A DNA stretch of 64,000 bases from Paraburkholderia polaris (GTDB taxonomy: Bacteria; Pseudomonadota; Gammaproteobacteria; Burkholderiales; Burkholderiaceae): positions 62,001-126,000 of the forward strand of contig NZ_JABBGJ010000013.1 in the NCBI RefSeq assembly GCF_012927345.1, read 5' to 3'. Under the pieces are notes generated by a model. The model had not been told where the DNA came from and searched no databases. It saw only the letters and a program-made list of their open reading frames with translations. How positions within the stretch are numbered: position 1 is the stretch's first letter; the number at the start of each line of letters is the position of its first letter. Position numbers and translations under genes: made by a program. Positions 8,706-18,022 of the stretch are shown in pieces.

Positions 8706-10238
8706 ATGCAAGCGAAACCGGACGTAATCGTAATCGGCAGTGGCGTGGGAGGCGGCGCGGTAGCCCGGCGCCTGGCCGAAAACGGTGTCGAAGTACTTAT
8801 TCTTGAACGTGGCGACTGGGTACCGCGCGAGAGCGACAACTGGAGCGTTGCGTCGGTCTTCCATCAAAAGAAGTACACCGCTCACGACTCGTGGCTCGAC
8901 GCCGACGGTGTCGCATTCCGGCCGAGCATCTATTACAACGTGGGGGGCTGCACCAAGTTTTACGGCGGCAGCATGATCCGCTTCCGCGAACGCGACTTCG
9001 GCGAACTCGTGCACGAAGAAGGTACGTCTCCCGCGTGGCCCATCTCGTATGCGGACATCGAGCCGTACTACGGTCAGGCGGAAGCCATCTTCGGCGTGCA
9101 TGGCGACGACGCGGGCGACCCCAGCGCGCCGTGGCGCAGCACGCCGTATCCGTTCGAAAAACTGCAATCGGAACCGCGTGTGGCCCGCATGGCTGAAACG
9201 ATGCGCCGTCTGGGCGCGCGCACGTCGGCGCTTCCGCTCGCAGTCGATTACCGCGAATCGGGTACCTGCATTCGCTGCAAGACCTGTGATGGATTTCCAT
9301 GCAAGCTCGGCGCCAAGAACGAAGCGGAGACGAGTCTTCTCAGGCCGGCCATCGCAACCGGGCGCGTCTCGATTCGTACCAACACCTACGCTAAACGCCT
9401 CCTGCTCGCGCCGGACGGCAAGCGTATCGAAGGTGTTGAAGTCGAACAGGACGGCAAGACGGAAACGTTGCGCGCCAAGCTCATCGTCGTGGCATGCGGC
9501 GCGATCAATACGGCCGCCCTCCTTCTGAGATCCGCGAACGACAAGGCACCGGACGGCATAGCCAACCGCTCCGGCCTCGTTGGACGCAATTACATGTCGC
9601 ACAACCAGACCGCGTTGATGGGACTCTCGATGGAGCAGAACAATACCGTCTTTCAGAAAACGATTGCCCTGAACGAGTACTACTTTGGCGACGCGGACTA
9701 CGCGTTTCCGATGGGCCATGCACAGATGCTCGGCAAGCTGCAAGGCGGCATGCTGTCAGCGAACGTGCCGTACCTGCCGAAAGCAGTCGGCTCGACCATG
9801 GCGCGTCACAGCATGGACTGGATCGCTTTCTCCGAAGACCTGCCCGATCCCGACAACCGCGTCACGCTGCGCGACGGTCAGATCCAGCTCTCCGTCAGGC
9901 GCAACAATCTGCGTTCGCATCGGCGGCTGGTCGGCAAGGTCGAATCGCTACTGCGCAACTGCGGCTATCCGATCGTACTCACCAAGCCGTTACTGAAACA
10001 TTCCACATCGCATCAATGCGGCACCGCGAAATTCGGCCACGACCCGCGCGACAGCGTACTCGATCCGTATTGCCGCAGTCATGAGCATGAAAATCTTTAT
10101 GTCGTGGACGCGTCGTTCATGCCTTCATCGGCTGCGGTCAATCCCGCGTTGACGATCGCTGCCCAGGCGTTGCGCGCGACGGATCACATGCTTGCCCAAG
10201 ATCTCGGGATCTCGAGCGTCAAGGAATTTAGAGCGTGA
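8706..10238 (+). CDS. GMC-family FAD-dependent oxidoreductase
   Basis: 510 residues from the ATG at 8706; a longer open frame upstream runs through the promoter and is rejected. The N-terminal FAD motif is 'VIVIGSGVGGGAVARRLAENG' split around G11-x-G13-x-x-G16, followed by 'LILERGDW'. The C-terminus has the GMC catalytic histidine region 'STSHQCGTAKFG' and the asparagine region 'SSAAVNPALTIAAQALRA'. GMC members of this length oxidise sugar, polyol or cyclitol hydroxyls, including gluconate and C-glycoside 3-oxidases. There is no signal peptide, so it acts in the cytoplasm. A cysteine-rich stretch 'CIRCKTCDGFPCKLG' near 190-204 is typical of bacterial choline-dehydrogenase-like and pyranose-oxidase-like branches. 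First gene of a four-gene operon. Confidence 0.9.
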   Translation: MQAKPDVIVIGSGVGGGAVARRLAENGVEVLILERGDWVPRESDNWSVASVFHQKKYTAHDSWLDADGVAFRPSIYYNVGGCTKFYGGSMIRFRERDFGELVHEEGTSPAWPISYADIEPYYGQAEAIFGVHGDDAGDPSAPWRSTPYPFEKLQSEPRVARMAETMRRLGARTSALPLAVDYRESGTCIRCKTCDGFPCKLGAKNEAETSLLRPAIATGRVSIRTNTYAKRLLLAPDGKRIEGVEVEQDGKTETLRAKLIVVACGAINTAALLLRSANDKAPDGIANRSGLVGRNYMSHNQTALMGLSMEQNNTVFQKTIALNEYYFGDADYAFPMGHAQMLGKLQGGMLSANVPYLPKAVGSTMARHSMDWIAFSEDLPDPDNRVTLRDGQIQLSVRRNNLRSHRRLVGKVESLLRNCGYPIVLTKPLLKHSTSHQCGTAKFGHDPRDSVLDPYCRSHEHENLYVVDASFMPSSAAVNPALTIAAQALRATDHMLAQDLGISSVKEFRA

Positions 10239-10253
10239 AAGTTCAGCACATCG

Positions 10254-10276
10254 CCGGCACACAGTTCGTGTGCCGG
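10254..10276 (+). other. Intercistronic hairpin between GMC and TPP genes
   Basis: Perfect 9-bp stem (CCGGCACAC / GTGTGCCGG) with a 5-nt loop in the 111-bp gap between two operon genes. It may adjust the ratio of the two transcripts. A second similar hairpin occurs after the TPP gene at 12195-12216. Confidence 0.5.
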
Positions 10277-10349
10277 AAAACATCATCGTTCGCGCGGCGT
10301 GGTTGGCGCTGCGCGTCTGTATCAGGTTGCCAAGCAAAGGAGCACGAAA

Positions 10350-12158
10350 ATGACTGACACAAAGAAAGAAATGACCGGCGGACAGATTGTCGTCGAGTAC
10401 CTGGTTCGGGAGAAGGTGCCTTATACCTTCGGTATTCCCGGTCACGGCAATACCGCGCTGCTCGACGCATTCGTCGATCGCCAGAAGGAGATCACGCTCG
10501 TTCCCGCGATGCACGAGCAAGGCGCATCGCATATGGCCGACGGCTATTACCGCGCGACCGGCCAGATCGCCGCAGTCTGTTCTTCGATCGGACCTGGCGC
10601 CACGAATACGCTGACCGGTGTAGCGACCGCATTCGCGGACTCGATGCCGCAATTGCTGATTACCGGCGGCGTGCATACCTATATGACCGGCAAGGGCGTG
10701 CTCCAGGAGCTCGACCGTCCGCACGGCGATAATTTCCCGCGCATGGCCGAACCGGTCGTGAAGCGCTGGTGGCAACCGAGTCACGTCGCGCAGATTCCAG
10801 GTGTCATGACGCAGGCGTTCAACACGATGCTGGAAGGCCGCCGTGGTCCCGCGCTCATCAATCTCCCGCAGGATTTGCAGGCGGAATCGGCTGTAGTGGA
10901 ACTGCCGTCGTCGCAGGTACGGCGCGCGCATGGACGTGTTCATGGCGACCCCGTCGATATCGCCAAGGCTGCCAAGCTGCTGCTCGCCTCGGAACGCCCG
11001 GTGATTCTCGCCGGCGGCGGCGTGATCGCCGCTGAAGCAAGCGAACTGCTCGTTGCCATCGCTGAACACATCGGTGCGGCCGTGACGACCTCGTTCATGG
11101 GCAAGGGCGCGATTTCTGAAGATCATCCGCTCTATGCGTGGCCATGCGGCGATCTCGGGTCGATTCCGGGCAACGCCATGACCCGCGAAGCGGACGTGAT
11201 TCTGTCGATCGGTTGCCGCTTCAGCGATCGCATTACGTCGTCGTATCGTCCGGGCGTCACGTTCGACATTCCCAAGACCAAGCTGATTCAAGTGGATATC
11301 GACGGTTTTGAAATCGGCAAGAACTATCCGGCCGAGGTCGGTATCGTCGGCGATGCGAAGGCGATTCTGTCGAGCCTGCTCGACGAAATGCGCGATCTCG
11401 CCAAGCCGCGCGACTACCAGAACTCGCCGGCTTTCAAGCGTCTTCAGTCGTTGAAAGGGGAATGGCTCGAACATCTCCGTCCGCTGCGCGAAGCGAACCA
11501 TTCGCCGATGACCGTTTCGCAAGTCCTGTTCGAGGCGCGCAAAGTGCTGCCGCGCAATACGATTGTGGTGACCGACTCGAGCAATCCGCAGAATCAGGTG
11601 TTCAACGAATTTCCGATCTATGGACCCAAGCAGCACATCACACCGGGCGGCTTCTCCGGCATCGGCTTCGCGTTGCCGGCCGCAATCGGCGCAAAACTCG
11701 GCGCGCCGAACCAGCCGGTGGTGGCCGTATGTGGCGACGGCGCATTCCTGCAGACGGGTCAGGAACTCGCCACGGCGGTGATGATGGGCATTCCCGCGAT
11801 CTTCCTTATCATCAACAACGGTGGATGGGGCGCGATTCGCAATCTTCAGCTCAACATGTTCGGCGAAGACCGGGAAATCATCACAGGATTCAAGACGCCC
11901 GACGGTGCGCCCTACTCGGCCAAAATCGCGGACTTCGCCAAGTCGCTCGGCGCCGGCGCGGAACGCGTCGAGGATCCGCGCCAGATCGGCGCAGCGCTGC
12001 AACGCGCACTCGAATCGGGCCGTCCCTATGTGGTCGAAGCGATCTGTTCGATCGAGCGCCCGTGGAGCAACATGCACCCGACCGGCTGGTGGGACATCAC
12101 GGTGCCAGCCTATCTCGGCGACTTGCGCGACAAGTACGTGCAGGGCCGCGGCTTCTGA
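10350..12158 (+). CDS. TPP-dependent enzyme, acetolactate synthase/IolD-like superfamily
   Basis: 602 residues. The ATG at 10350 has a strong ribosome site (AAGGAG, 8 nt). The activating glutamate is E56 in 'PAMHEQGASHMADGYYRAT'. The central domain starts near 'RPVILAGGGVIAAEASEL' (217-234). The TPP/Mg motif is canonical, GDG at 462-464 with NN at 489-490. It ends 'WWDITVPAYLGDLRDKYV', a tail I do not associate with acetolactate synthase proper. IolD, a C-C hydrolase of a cyclic trione, belongs to the same superfamily, and the neighbours (GMC and Gfo/Idh oxidoreductases, cupin, TIM barrel) suggest a similar ring- or chain-cleaving step. The specific substrate is unknown. Confidence 0.88.
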   Translation: MTDTKKEMTGGQIVVEYLVREKVPYTFGIPGHGNTALLDAFVDRQKEITLVPAMHEQGASHMADGYYRATGQIAAVCSSIGPGATNTLTGVATAFADSMPQLLITGGVHTYMTGKGVLQELDRPHGDNFPRMAEPVVKRWWQPSHVAQIPGVMTQAFNTMLEGRRGPALINLPQDLQAESAVVELPSSQVRRAHGRVHGDPVDIAKAAKLLLASERPVILAGGGVIAAEASELLVAIAEHIGAAVTTSFMGKGAISEDHPLYAWPCGDLGSIPGNAMTREADVILSIGCRFSDRITSSYRPGVTFDIPKTKLIQVDIDGFEIGKNYPAEVGIVGDAKAILSSLLDEMRDLAKPRDYQNSPAFKRLQSLKGEWLEHLRPLREANHSPMTVSQVLFEARKVLPRNTIVVTDSSNPQNQVFNEFPIYGPKQHITPGGFSGIGFALPAAIGAKLGAPNQPVVAVCGDGAFLQTGQELATAVMMGIPAIFLIINNGGWGAIRNLQLNMFGEDREIITGFKTPDGAPYSAKIADFAKSLGAGAERVEDPRQIGAALQRALESGRPYVVEAICSIERPWSNMHPTGWWDITVPAYLGDLRDKYVQGRGF

Positions 12159-12194
12159 CGGCCTGAACGCTACTGAATCACATTGAAAGCGGTA

Positions 12195-12216
12195 CGGACT
12201 GGCCAAAGCCAGTCCG
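12195..12216 (+). other. Intercistronic hairpin between TPP and cupin genes
   Basis: Perfect 9-bp stem (CGGACTGGC / GCCAGTCCG) closed by CAAA, in the 76-bp gap before the cupin gene at 12235. No U-tract, so probably RNA processing or stability rather than full termination. Confidence 0.5.
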
Positions 12217-12234
12217 CTTCATTCTGGATAGATC

Positions 12235-12954
12235 ATGTCGAAACCCAACCAGCAGCGCGATTTGCACTTTTCCGATGACTTCATCGAGGCCTACCTGGTT
12301 GAGAACGTTCGCGACTTCGTCGTCGAAGACGGTATCGTCATCAATCTGGACCCGACGCCGATGACCGTCGGTGGGCGCGTCGCCAGTGTGGTGCCGCCCT
12401 GGAAATCGACGCGACTGCATGAAGCGAAGATCGCCTCGGCGAACCGGATCGCGGTTATTCGCGTGCGCAATGCGACCAATCTTGGCGGACTCTCTCTTCA
12501 AAACAACTGGGAGTGGTTCGGCAACAGGCTGGAAAAATTCCCGCGCACCTCACCGCTCTATATTTCCCGATATGATCGGGTCGGCACCGTCAGCCTCAAT
12601 CCGTTGAGCTTTACCAATCAACAGGAGACCGCAGCGGGGCGCGCCGAGTACGATATTCGGCTCAACCTATGGTGGGCACCAACGGGAACCGATTGTTCGA
12701 TGCACAACGAACACCCGTTTCTCGAGATTCACACGCAAATTCACGGATGCGGACGAATCCAGAAATTCCACGACCGTAATGAAACAACGCTTTACGAGGA
12801 GATCACAATGGCGCCCGGCTACACGCACGATCCGTTCGTACATTTAAATGAAGCGGGTGTACCCGAGTATCCGTGGCATCGCTATTTCTCCGACTCAGAT
12901 TGCGTCTGGCTTGCGATTGAATTTCATCCGCTGGGCGAAACGGCGCTTGTCTGA
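12235..12954 (+). CDS. Cupin-like protein of unknown function in the carbohydrate locus
   Basis: 239 residues, no signal peptide and no membrane span. I do not recognise a named family. Visible features are an N-terminal module ('DFIEAYLVENVRDFVVEDG', about 17-35) and a C-terminal beta-rich half that looks like a cupin: 'HNEHPFLEIHTQIHG' (metal-ligand-like H-x-x-H...E...H, about 159-173), then 'MAPGYTHDPF' and 'YPWHRYFSDSDCVWLAIEFHP'. A single-domain sugar isomerase or dehydratase role like that of IolB is possible, but the sequence does not prove it. It is third in the operon, between the TPP enzyme and the Gfo/Idh oxidoreductase. Confidence 0.75.
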   Translation: MSKPNQQRDLHFSDDFIEAYLVENVRDFVVEDGIVINLDPTPMTVGGRVASVVPPWKSTRLHEAKIASANRIAVIRVRNATNLGGLSLQNNWEWFGNRLEKFPRTSPLYISRYDRVGTVSLNPLSFTNQQETAAGRAEYDIRLNLWWAPTGTDCSMHNEHPFLEIHTQIHGCGRIQKFHDRNETTLYEEITMAPGYTHDPFVHLNEAGVPEYPWHRYFSDSDCVWLAIEFHPLGETALV

Positions 12955-13040
12955 GGCGCACGCACCAGCGGTTCAAGTATTGGAGTATCAGGAAGGACGC
13001 CCGGCAGTTCAGCGGGTTCAACCGGCACAGAGAGGTTCAA

Positions 13041-14186
13041 ATGGATCGTCGATTGAGACTTGGCATGGTAGGCGGTGGACAAGGCGGCTATATTGGCGCA
13101 GCACATCGCCTCGCCGCCCGACTGGACGACTGCTATGACTTCGTAGCCGGCGCGTTATCGTCCGATCCGCAGCGTGCCGCCGAGAGTGGCCGCGTGCTGC
13201 GTCTCGATCCCGCACGTAGCTACGCGGATTACCGCGAGATGGCACGTGTCGAAGCGCAACGGGAAGACGGTATCGACGCCGTTGTCGTCGTCACGCCCAA
13301 TCATCTTCATGCGCCGGTGACGACGGCCTTTCTCGAAGCCGGCATTCACGTGATCTGCGACAAGCCGCTCGCCATGTCGCTGGAAGAAGCGCTGCAGATG
13401 CAGGCGCTCGCACAGTCCACCGGCAAGCTCCTTGCCGTGACGTACACCTACTCCGGCTACGCGATGGTGCGCCACGCGAAAGAAATGGTGGCGGCCGGAG
13501 AACTCGGAGAAGTGCGCTTCGTTCACGTCGAGTATGTGCAGGACTGGCTTGCCGAACCGGTCGAACAGCAGGGCAACAAGCAGGCCGAATGGCGCACCGA
13601 TCCCGCACGCACCGGCCCCGGCGGCTGCCTCGGCGATATCGGCACTCATGCCTATCAGCTGGCTTCGTTCGTCACCGGCATGCTCCCCTCGGATATCTCG
13701 GCGGACGTCGTGGCGATGGTGCCAGGGCGGAGAGTAGACGACCACGTGCAAGCGATCTTGCGCTATCCCTCGGGCGCACGCGGCAGCCTGTTCGCCAGTC
13801 AGATCGCAACCGGCGAGGGCAATGCGCTTCGTCTGCGGGTATATGGCACCAAAGCTTCGATTTCGTTCGATCAGGAACATCCCGACTTTCTCTGGTACAC
13901 GCCACTGAACGGCAACCCGGTGTGGTTGACGAAAGGGAGAGCGCATAGTCCCGCGAGCGATCACGCCACACGTATCCCGGCAGGGCATCCTGAAGGCTAT
14001 TTCGAAGCTTTCGCGCAACTGTATCGCGACGCGGCTTTACAGATCGCAGCGATGCTCGAAAGGCGCCCAATTCCCGCATCCAGCGCGCTATTGACCACCG
14101 TGGAAGACGGCGTGCAAGGCATGCGCTTTATCGAAGCTGCGCTTCGCAGTTCAGCGCAAGCAGGTGCACGCGTGCCCATTGCGTGA
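13041..14186 (+). CDS. Gfo/Idh/MocA family NAD(P)-dependent oxidoreductase
   Basis: 381 residues. The N-terminal Rossmann fold begins '[19 protein letters not shown]' (GxGxxG variant). The family motif '[18 protein letters not shown]' near 108-125 contains the catalytic-region Lys-Pro. '[18 protein letters not shown]' near 193-210 has the D-x-x-x-H pair typical of inositol/sugar dehydrogenases. Such enzymes oxidise or reduce a ring hydroxyl of sugars and cyclitols; IolG (myo-inositol 2-dehydrogenase) is the best-known example. Ribosome site AGAGAGG lies 5 nt before the ATG. Last enzyme gene of the operon, followed by the regulator gene. Confidence 0.92.
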   Translation: MDRRLRLGMVGGGQGGYIGAAHRLAARLDDCYDFVAGALSSDPQRAAESGRVLRLDPARSYADYREMARVEAQREDGIDAVVVVTPNHLHAPVTTAFLEAGIHVICDKPLAMSLEEALQMQALAQSTGKLLAVTYTYSGYAMVRHAKEMVAAGELGEVRFVHVEYVQDWLAEPVEQQGNKQAEWRTDPARTGPGGCLGDIGTHAYQLASFVTGMLPSDISADVVAMVPGRRVDDHVQAILRYPSGARGSLFASQIATGEGNALRLRVYGTKASISFDQEHPDFLWYTPLNGNPVWLTKGRAHSPASDHATRIPAGHPEGYFEAFAQLYRDAALQIAAMLERRPIPASSALLTTVEDGVQGMRFIEAALRSSAQAGARVPIA

Positions 14187-14261
14187 ATCGCAACCGGTAG
14201 CGCCGAGCGAATACCGATGTCGTCAGTTCTCACGACAGTTTTCCCGCAGTGACAAAGGCGC

Positions 14262-15191
14262 GTGAGACTGTTACGATCAATCGAGCCATCCGACGAGTTC
14301 GGAGCGAGACTTCGCGCCCGACGCGCGGAGGTCGATCGGCGCGAACCTCTGATATTTCCGTATATGGATCGACCGCAAGACCGCGACAATCTGCAAAAAA
14401 ATCTCGTGCTGCTCGTTGAGTCATGCAGTTCCGTCGCGAGTCTCTGTAGGAGCCTCGACGTCAACCGCCAGCAGTTCAACAAGTATCTTGCTGGGCAGCA
14501 CGTTCCTTCACAAAAGGTTCTGCAGAAGATAGCGCGGCACTTCATCATGGAGATGGAGGACCTGTTCCGGGCGCCCGCTGACTTCAAGCAGTTTTACGAA
14601 GGCTTCGAGAGCGAATTGCCGATGGGACTGCGCTCCTCTCCGCAGTTCGCCAACTTTCTGCCTTTTGCCAAGGCATCTGTCGAACCGTTGCGTGACTATC
14701 TTGGCGTCTATTATCGCTATCACAATTCGTCGATTTACAAAGGCCGCATTCTGCGCTCGGTCACGTGCCTGTATGAGGCGGATTCGACCATTCAGCACGT
14801 CACGATCGAACGCTTTCCGCTGCTGGATGGCAGCGGAAAGATGGGCTATTCGTTCGTGTATTACGGTTTCTGTTTCCTGCTGGGCGACCGTATTTTCATG
14901 GTCGATTTCGAGGGACAACAGCGTAACGAGCTGACTTTCTCGATTTTGACTCCGCAGCATCGCCGCCCTGTGCGGTTCCTGTATGGACTCGTCTCGGGCG
15001 TTGCGTCCTCATCTTTTCGTCAACCATTCTCTACGCGTCTGACGCTCGGCTTCTGCGACAAAGGCATGATCCGCAAGAAGCATCTGCGCAATGCAACCGT
15101 TCTGTTACCGAGCGACACGACGCTTCCGCTGGAAGTTCGCGAATATATGACGGGCGAAAACTCCTCGATCGTCTGGGGCGGTGAAGGCTAG
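14262..15191 (+). CDS. Helix-turn-helix transcriptional regulator (XRE-like N-terminus)
   Basis: 309 residues from a GTG at 14262; an ATG at 14364 would give a 275-residue protein and starts closer to the recognisable domain. The DNA-binding region 'SVASLCRSLDVNRQQFNKYLAGQHVPSQKVLQKIARHF' falls at about 55-92 of the long form, an XRE-type helix-turn-helix followed by 'FIMEMEDLF'. The remaining 200 residues are a domain I cannot name, perhaps sensing a sugar-like ligand. It is transcribed in the same direction as the GMC operon, 75 bp after it, and is the only regulator in module 1. It is therefore the best candidate to bind the TGACGCA sites. Confidence 0.75.
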   Translation: MRLLRSIEPSDEFGARLRARRAEVDRREPLIFPYMDRPQDRDNLQKNLVLLVESCSSVASLCRSLDVNRQQFNKYLAGQHVPSQKVLQKIARHFIMEMEDLFRAPADFKQFYEGFESELPMGLRSSPQFANFLPFAKASVEPLRDYLGVYYRYHNSSIYKGRILRSVTCLYEADSTIQHVTIERFPLLDGSGKMGYSFVYYGFCFLLGDRIFMVDFEGQQRNELTFSILTPQHRRPVRFLYGLVSGVASSSFRQPFSTRLTLGFCDKGMIRKKHLRNATVLLPSDTTLPLEVREYMTGENSSIVWGGEG

Positions 15192-15194
15192 GCC

Positions 15195-15219
15195 ATCAAA
15201 TGCCAAGCAGGCGTTTGAT
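15195..15219. terminator. Bidirectional hairpin between convergent genes
   Basis: 10-bp stem (ATCAAATGCC / GGCGTTTGAT, one G-U wobble) with a 5-nt loop, a few bases after the regulator stop at 15191 and 74 bp beyond the end of the converging Ldh gene. Followed by TT only. Confidence 0.5.
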
Positions 15220-15292
15220 TTGCGCGACATCCACGCCGCTGCCCGCGAAATCATCGAACGCATATTCGGCTATGCGAACGATGAAACCCTGT

Positions 15293-16402
15293 TTACTTCG
15301 ATTCGATACCTTCGAATTGCACTGCGGGTAAGCCCACAGCACGGCCCACTTCGACGATCTGCTGCCACGTGGTCCGATCGACCGGAATGCCGGCCGCCAT
15401 CCGTTCGCGGCGCGTACGCTGCTCCGGCTCGCCGGGAATTAGTACCTCGCCACCGTCTACGGATGCGCGCGCGGACTTGACCCAGTCGATAAATTGTTCC
15501 GCTTCGGTGTCGGAATCCGGCGCATCGAACGCGTTCGGATCGATGATCACCGACAGCATGCAGTTCACGATCGCATTGCTCGTGACCAACGTATCCGCGC
15601 GAGTCGTGAAGCCGCCGGTCAGCGCACCCGCGAAGACCTCGCACATCGCCGCTAGCCCATAGCCCTTATGCCCGGCGACCGCGCCGCCGAACGCCAGCAG
15701 TGCGCCAAACGGCTGCCGGTGCATGACCGCGGGGTCCGACGTCGGCTGCCCGGCGTGGTCGATCAGCGTGCCCGCAGGCACCTCCACGCCCTTGTTGAAG
15801 GCGACACGCGTCTTGCCATAAGCGATCGCACTGGTCGCGAAGTCGAGCACCAGCGGGTCCCTGCCTGCGCGCGGGAACGCCGCGCAGAACGGATTCGTCC
15901 CAAAGCGCCCGTCGATCCCCCCAAACGGCGCCACCAGCGGATCACCGGACACGTTCACGAAATGAAACGACACGAGGCCTGCGCGCGCGCATTGCTCGGC
16001 CCAGTGGCCGATCCGCCCAATATGATGCGCCCGCCGCAGTCCGACTGCGCAGATGCCCAGCCGCTGCGCGCGTTCGATCCCGAATGCCATTGCCTCGCAG
16101 GCGACGACCTGACCAAACCCATAGGCACCGTCGACGGATAGCACGGCGCCCGCGTCGCGCGCGATGCTGGCGTGCTGGTTAAGTTTGAGCACCCCCTCAT
16201 GAATCGCCTCGACGTAGCGAGGGATCATCCCCACCCCGTGCGAGTCGTGACCCGCCAGGTTCGCCGCCACTAGATGATCGGCGACCCGCTGCGCTTCGAG
16301 CGGCTCGCTTCCGACGGCGAGGAAGATCTCAGTCGTCAACGCGTTAAGTCGGTGCGGGACGATCTTCAGTTCGGGGGCTTGCCCGGTTCGTGCATTCGGC
16401 AT
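15293..16402 (-). CDS. Ldh-family (malate/L-sulfolactate-type) NAD(P)-dependent dehydrogenase
   Basis: 369 residues from the ATG at 16402, which has AGGAG 11 nt upstream; the longer frame to 16468 lacks a ribosome site. Conserved features of the Ldh_2 family are 'HDSHGVGMIPRYVEAI' near 56-71, 'SVDGAYGFGQVVACEAM', 'AHHIGRIGHWAEQCA', 'FGTNPFCAAFPR' and 'GHKGYGLAAMCEVFAGAL'. This family oxidises 2-hydroxy acids (malate, sulfolactate, ureidoglycolate) or reduces keto acids and cyclic imines such as piperideine-2-carboxylate. In this locus it is the 3'-most gene, after the aldehyde dehydrogenase, and could supply or remove a 2-keto guanidino acid. A Delta1-imine reductase role is an alternative. 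Confidence 0.9.
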   Translation of the reverse strand: MPNARTGQAPELKIVPHRLNALTTEIFLAVGSEPLEAQRVADHLVAANLAGHDSHGVGMIPRYVEAIHEGVLKLNQHASIARDAGAVLSVDGAYGFGQVVACEAMAFGIERAQRLGICAVGLRRAHHIGRIGHWAEQCARAGLVSFHFVNVSGDPLVAPFGGIDGRFGTNPFCAAFPRAGRDPLVLDFATSAIAYGKTRVAFNKGVEVPAGTLIDHAGQPTSDPAVMHRQPFGALLAFGGAVAGHKGYGLAAMCEVFAGALTGGFTTRADTLVTSNAIVNCMLSVIIDPNAFDAPDSDTEAEQFIDWVKSARASVDGGEVLIPGEPEQRTRRERMAAGIPVDRTTWQQIVEVGRAVGLPAVQFEGIESK

Positions 16403-16535
16403 CTCGTAGGGATCTCCTGATTGGGGCTTTAAGACGTGCCAGCTGGCACGCCGCACATTACACCTCACGCGTCATCGGTCGCTGTGGAAACGCGGCCGAG
16501 AGTGGCGCTCACAACCGAAGATTAGCCGAGACGGA

Positions 16536-18014
16536 TCAACGTCGACTTCTGCTCCGTATATTCTCAAGCGCATGCAACGAGTTGTCGCGGCCATTACCGG
16601 ACTGGCCCACACCGCCGAACGGAAAGTTCATATCCCCTCCTTCGTCATGGCAATTGACCCAGACCATCCCCGTACGCAGTCGGCGTGACGCTTCATGCGC
16701 GGTGCGCAGGTCGCTCGTCCAGATCGAAGCGCCCAGTCCATAGTCGCTATCGTTAGCCATCGCGAGCGCTTCGTCGAGATGGTCGAACGAAAAAGTCGTC
16801 AGCACCGGCCCGAAAATCTCCTCGCGCGCAATGCGCGCATCGACGCGAGCCCGCTCGAAGACTGTCGGCTCGATGTACAGACCGCCGCTCGCTTCGCGCA
16901 CGCGGCGCCCACCGATGCGCAGCGACGCTTCATCACGCCCGCACGCGACATAGCCAAGCACCTTGTGCAGTTGTGGCTCGTCGACGATCGCGCCCATCGT
17001 CGTGGCTGGATCAAGCGGGTCGCCCGGCACATAGTACGCGGCGGCATCGACGACGGCTTGCATGAAGATATCGTAGATGTCCGCATGCACTAGCAGGCGC
17101 GATGCCGCGGTGCACATCTGGCCCGCGTTGTAGAAGATGCCGGCCGCAGCGGTGCGCGCGGCGCGGGCGAGATCCGCACAGTCGGGCATCACGATGTTCG
17201 GCGATTTGCCGCCAAGTTCGAGCCACACCCGCTTCAGGTTCGAGCGCGCGGCGCTTTCCATCACGCGTTTGCCGACCGCGGTCGATCCGGTGAACGCTAC
17301 ACAGTCGACCTGCATATCCGACGCGAGCAGGCTGCCTACCGTGCCGTCCCCGGTCAGGACGTTGAGCACGCCGTCGGGCAGACCCGCCTCGCTTGCCAAT
17401 TCGGCGATCCGCAGCGCGCTCAGCGGCGACTTCTCCGACGGCTTGAGCAGCACGCTATTGCCCGCCGCGAGTGCTGGCGCGATCTTCCACATCGCCATTT
17501 GCAGCGGAAAATTCCAAGGGACGATCGCGGCCACCACCCCGACCGGCTCGCGGGACACATAGCCGAACTGGTGCGGCTCGGTGGGCACCAGTTCGTCGAT
17601 GCATTTATCCGCGGCTTCCGCGAACCATTCGAGGCAATAGATCGCGCCGGGCACGTCGATCGATGTGGTGTCCGCGATCGGCTTGCCGACGTCGAGGGTT
17701 TCCATCAGCGCCAGTTCGTCCGCATGCTCGCGCAACAGCGCCGCCCAGCGTTGCAGGACTGCCTTGCGCTCTCGTGCGCCGCGTGAAGCCCACACCCCCG
17801 CATCAAAACTACGGCGTGCCGCGTCAATCGCGGCGCGCACCTCACGCTCGCCGCACGCGCCGATCTCGGCGAGCATACGGCCGTCGCCGGGAGAGAGATC
17901 GGCAAACACGGCTCCGTCGCGGGCCGACACGCGTCTGCCGTCGATAAAGGCCCGGCCGTCGAGCGGCAGCGTCTGCGCCAGCGCGTGCCAGTCGCGTCGA
18001 ATCGTGTCGATCAT
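16536..18014 (-). CDS. NAD(P)-dependent aldehyde dehydrogenase (PuuC/KauB-like)
   Basis: 492 residues, standard ALDH length. Catalytic residues are visible: N168 in 'VPWNFP', E266 in 'LELGGKSPNIV' and nucleophile C301 in 'NAGQMCTAASRL'. The Rossmann loop 'FTGSTAVGKR' is at 241-250. The closest named families by feel are gamma-glutamyl-gamma-aminobutyraldehyde dehydrogenase (PuuC) and 4-guanidinobutyraldehyde dehydrogenase (KauB), which act on omega-amino or omega-guanidino aldehydes. That matches the AruI-like decarboxylase in the same run of genes, whose product would be such an aldehyde. Starts 8 bp after the porin stop, so it is co-transcribed. Confidence 0.93.
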   Translation of the reverse strand: MIDTIRRDWHALAQTLPLDGRAFIDGRRVSARDGAVFADLSPGDGRMLAEIGACGEREVRAAIDAARRSFDAGVWASRGARERKAVLQRWAALLREHADELALMETLDVGKPIADTTSIDVPGAIYCLEWFAEAADKCIDELVPTEPHQFGYVSREPVGVVAAIVPWNFPLQMAMWKIAPALAAGNSVLLKPSEKSPLSALRIAELASEAGLPDGVLNVLTGDGTVGSLLASDMQVDCVAFTGSTAVGKRVMESAARSNLKRVWLELGGKSPNIVMPDCADLARAARTAAAGIFYNAGQMCTAASRLLVHADIYDIFMQAVVDAAAYYVPGDPLDPATTMGAIVDEPQLHKVLGYVACGRDEASLRIGGRRVREASGGLYIEPTVFERARVDARIAREEIFGPVLTTFSFDHLDEALAMANDSDYGLGASIWTSDLRTAHEASRRLRTGMVWVNCHDEGGDMNFPFGGVGQSGNGRDNSLHALENIRSRSRR

Positions 18015-18022
18015 CGATTACC

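Noticed and set aside
10350..12158. Acetohydroxyacid synthase of branched-chain amino acid synthesis
   Set aside because: No small regulatory subunit gene follows and the neighbours are catabolic oxidoreductases, so a biosynthetic ilvB role is unlikely.
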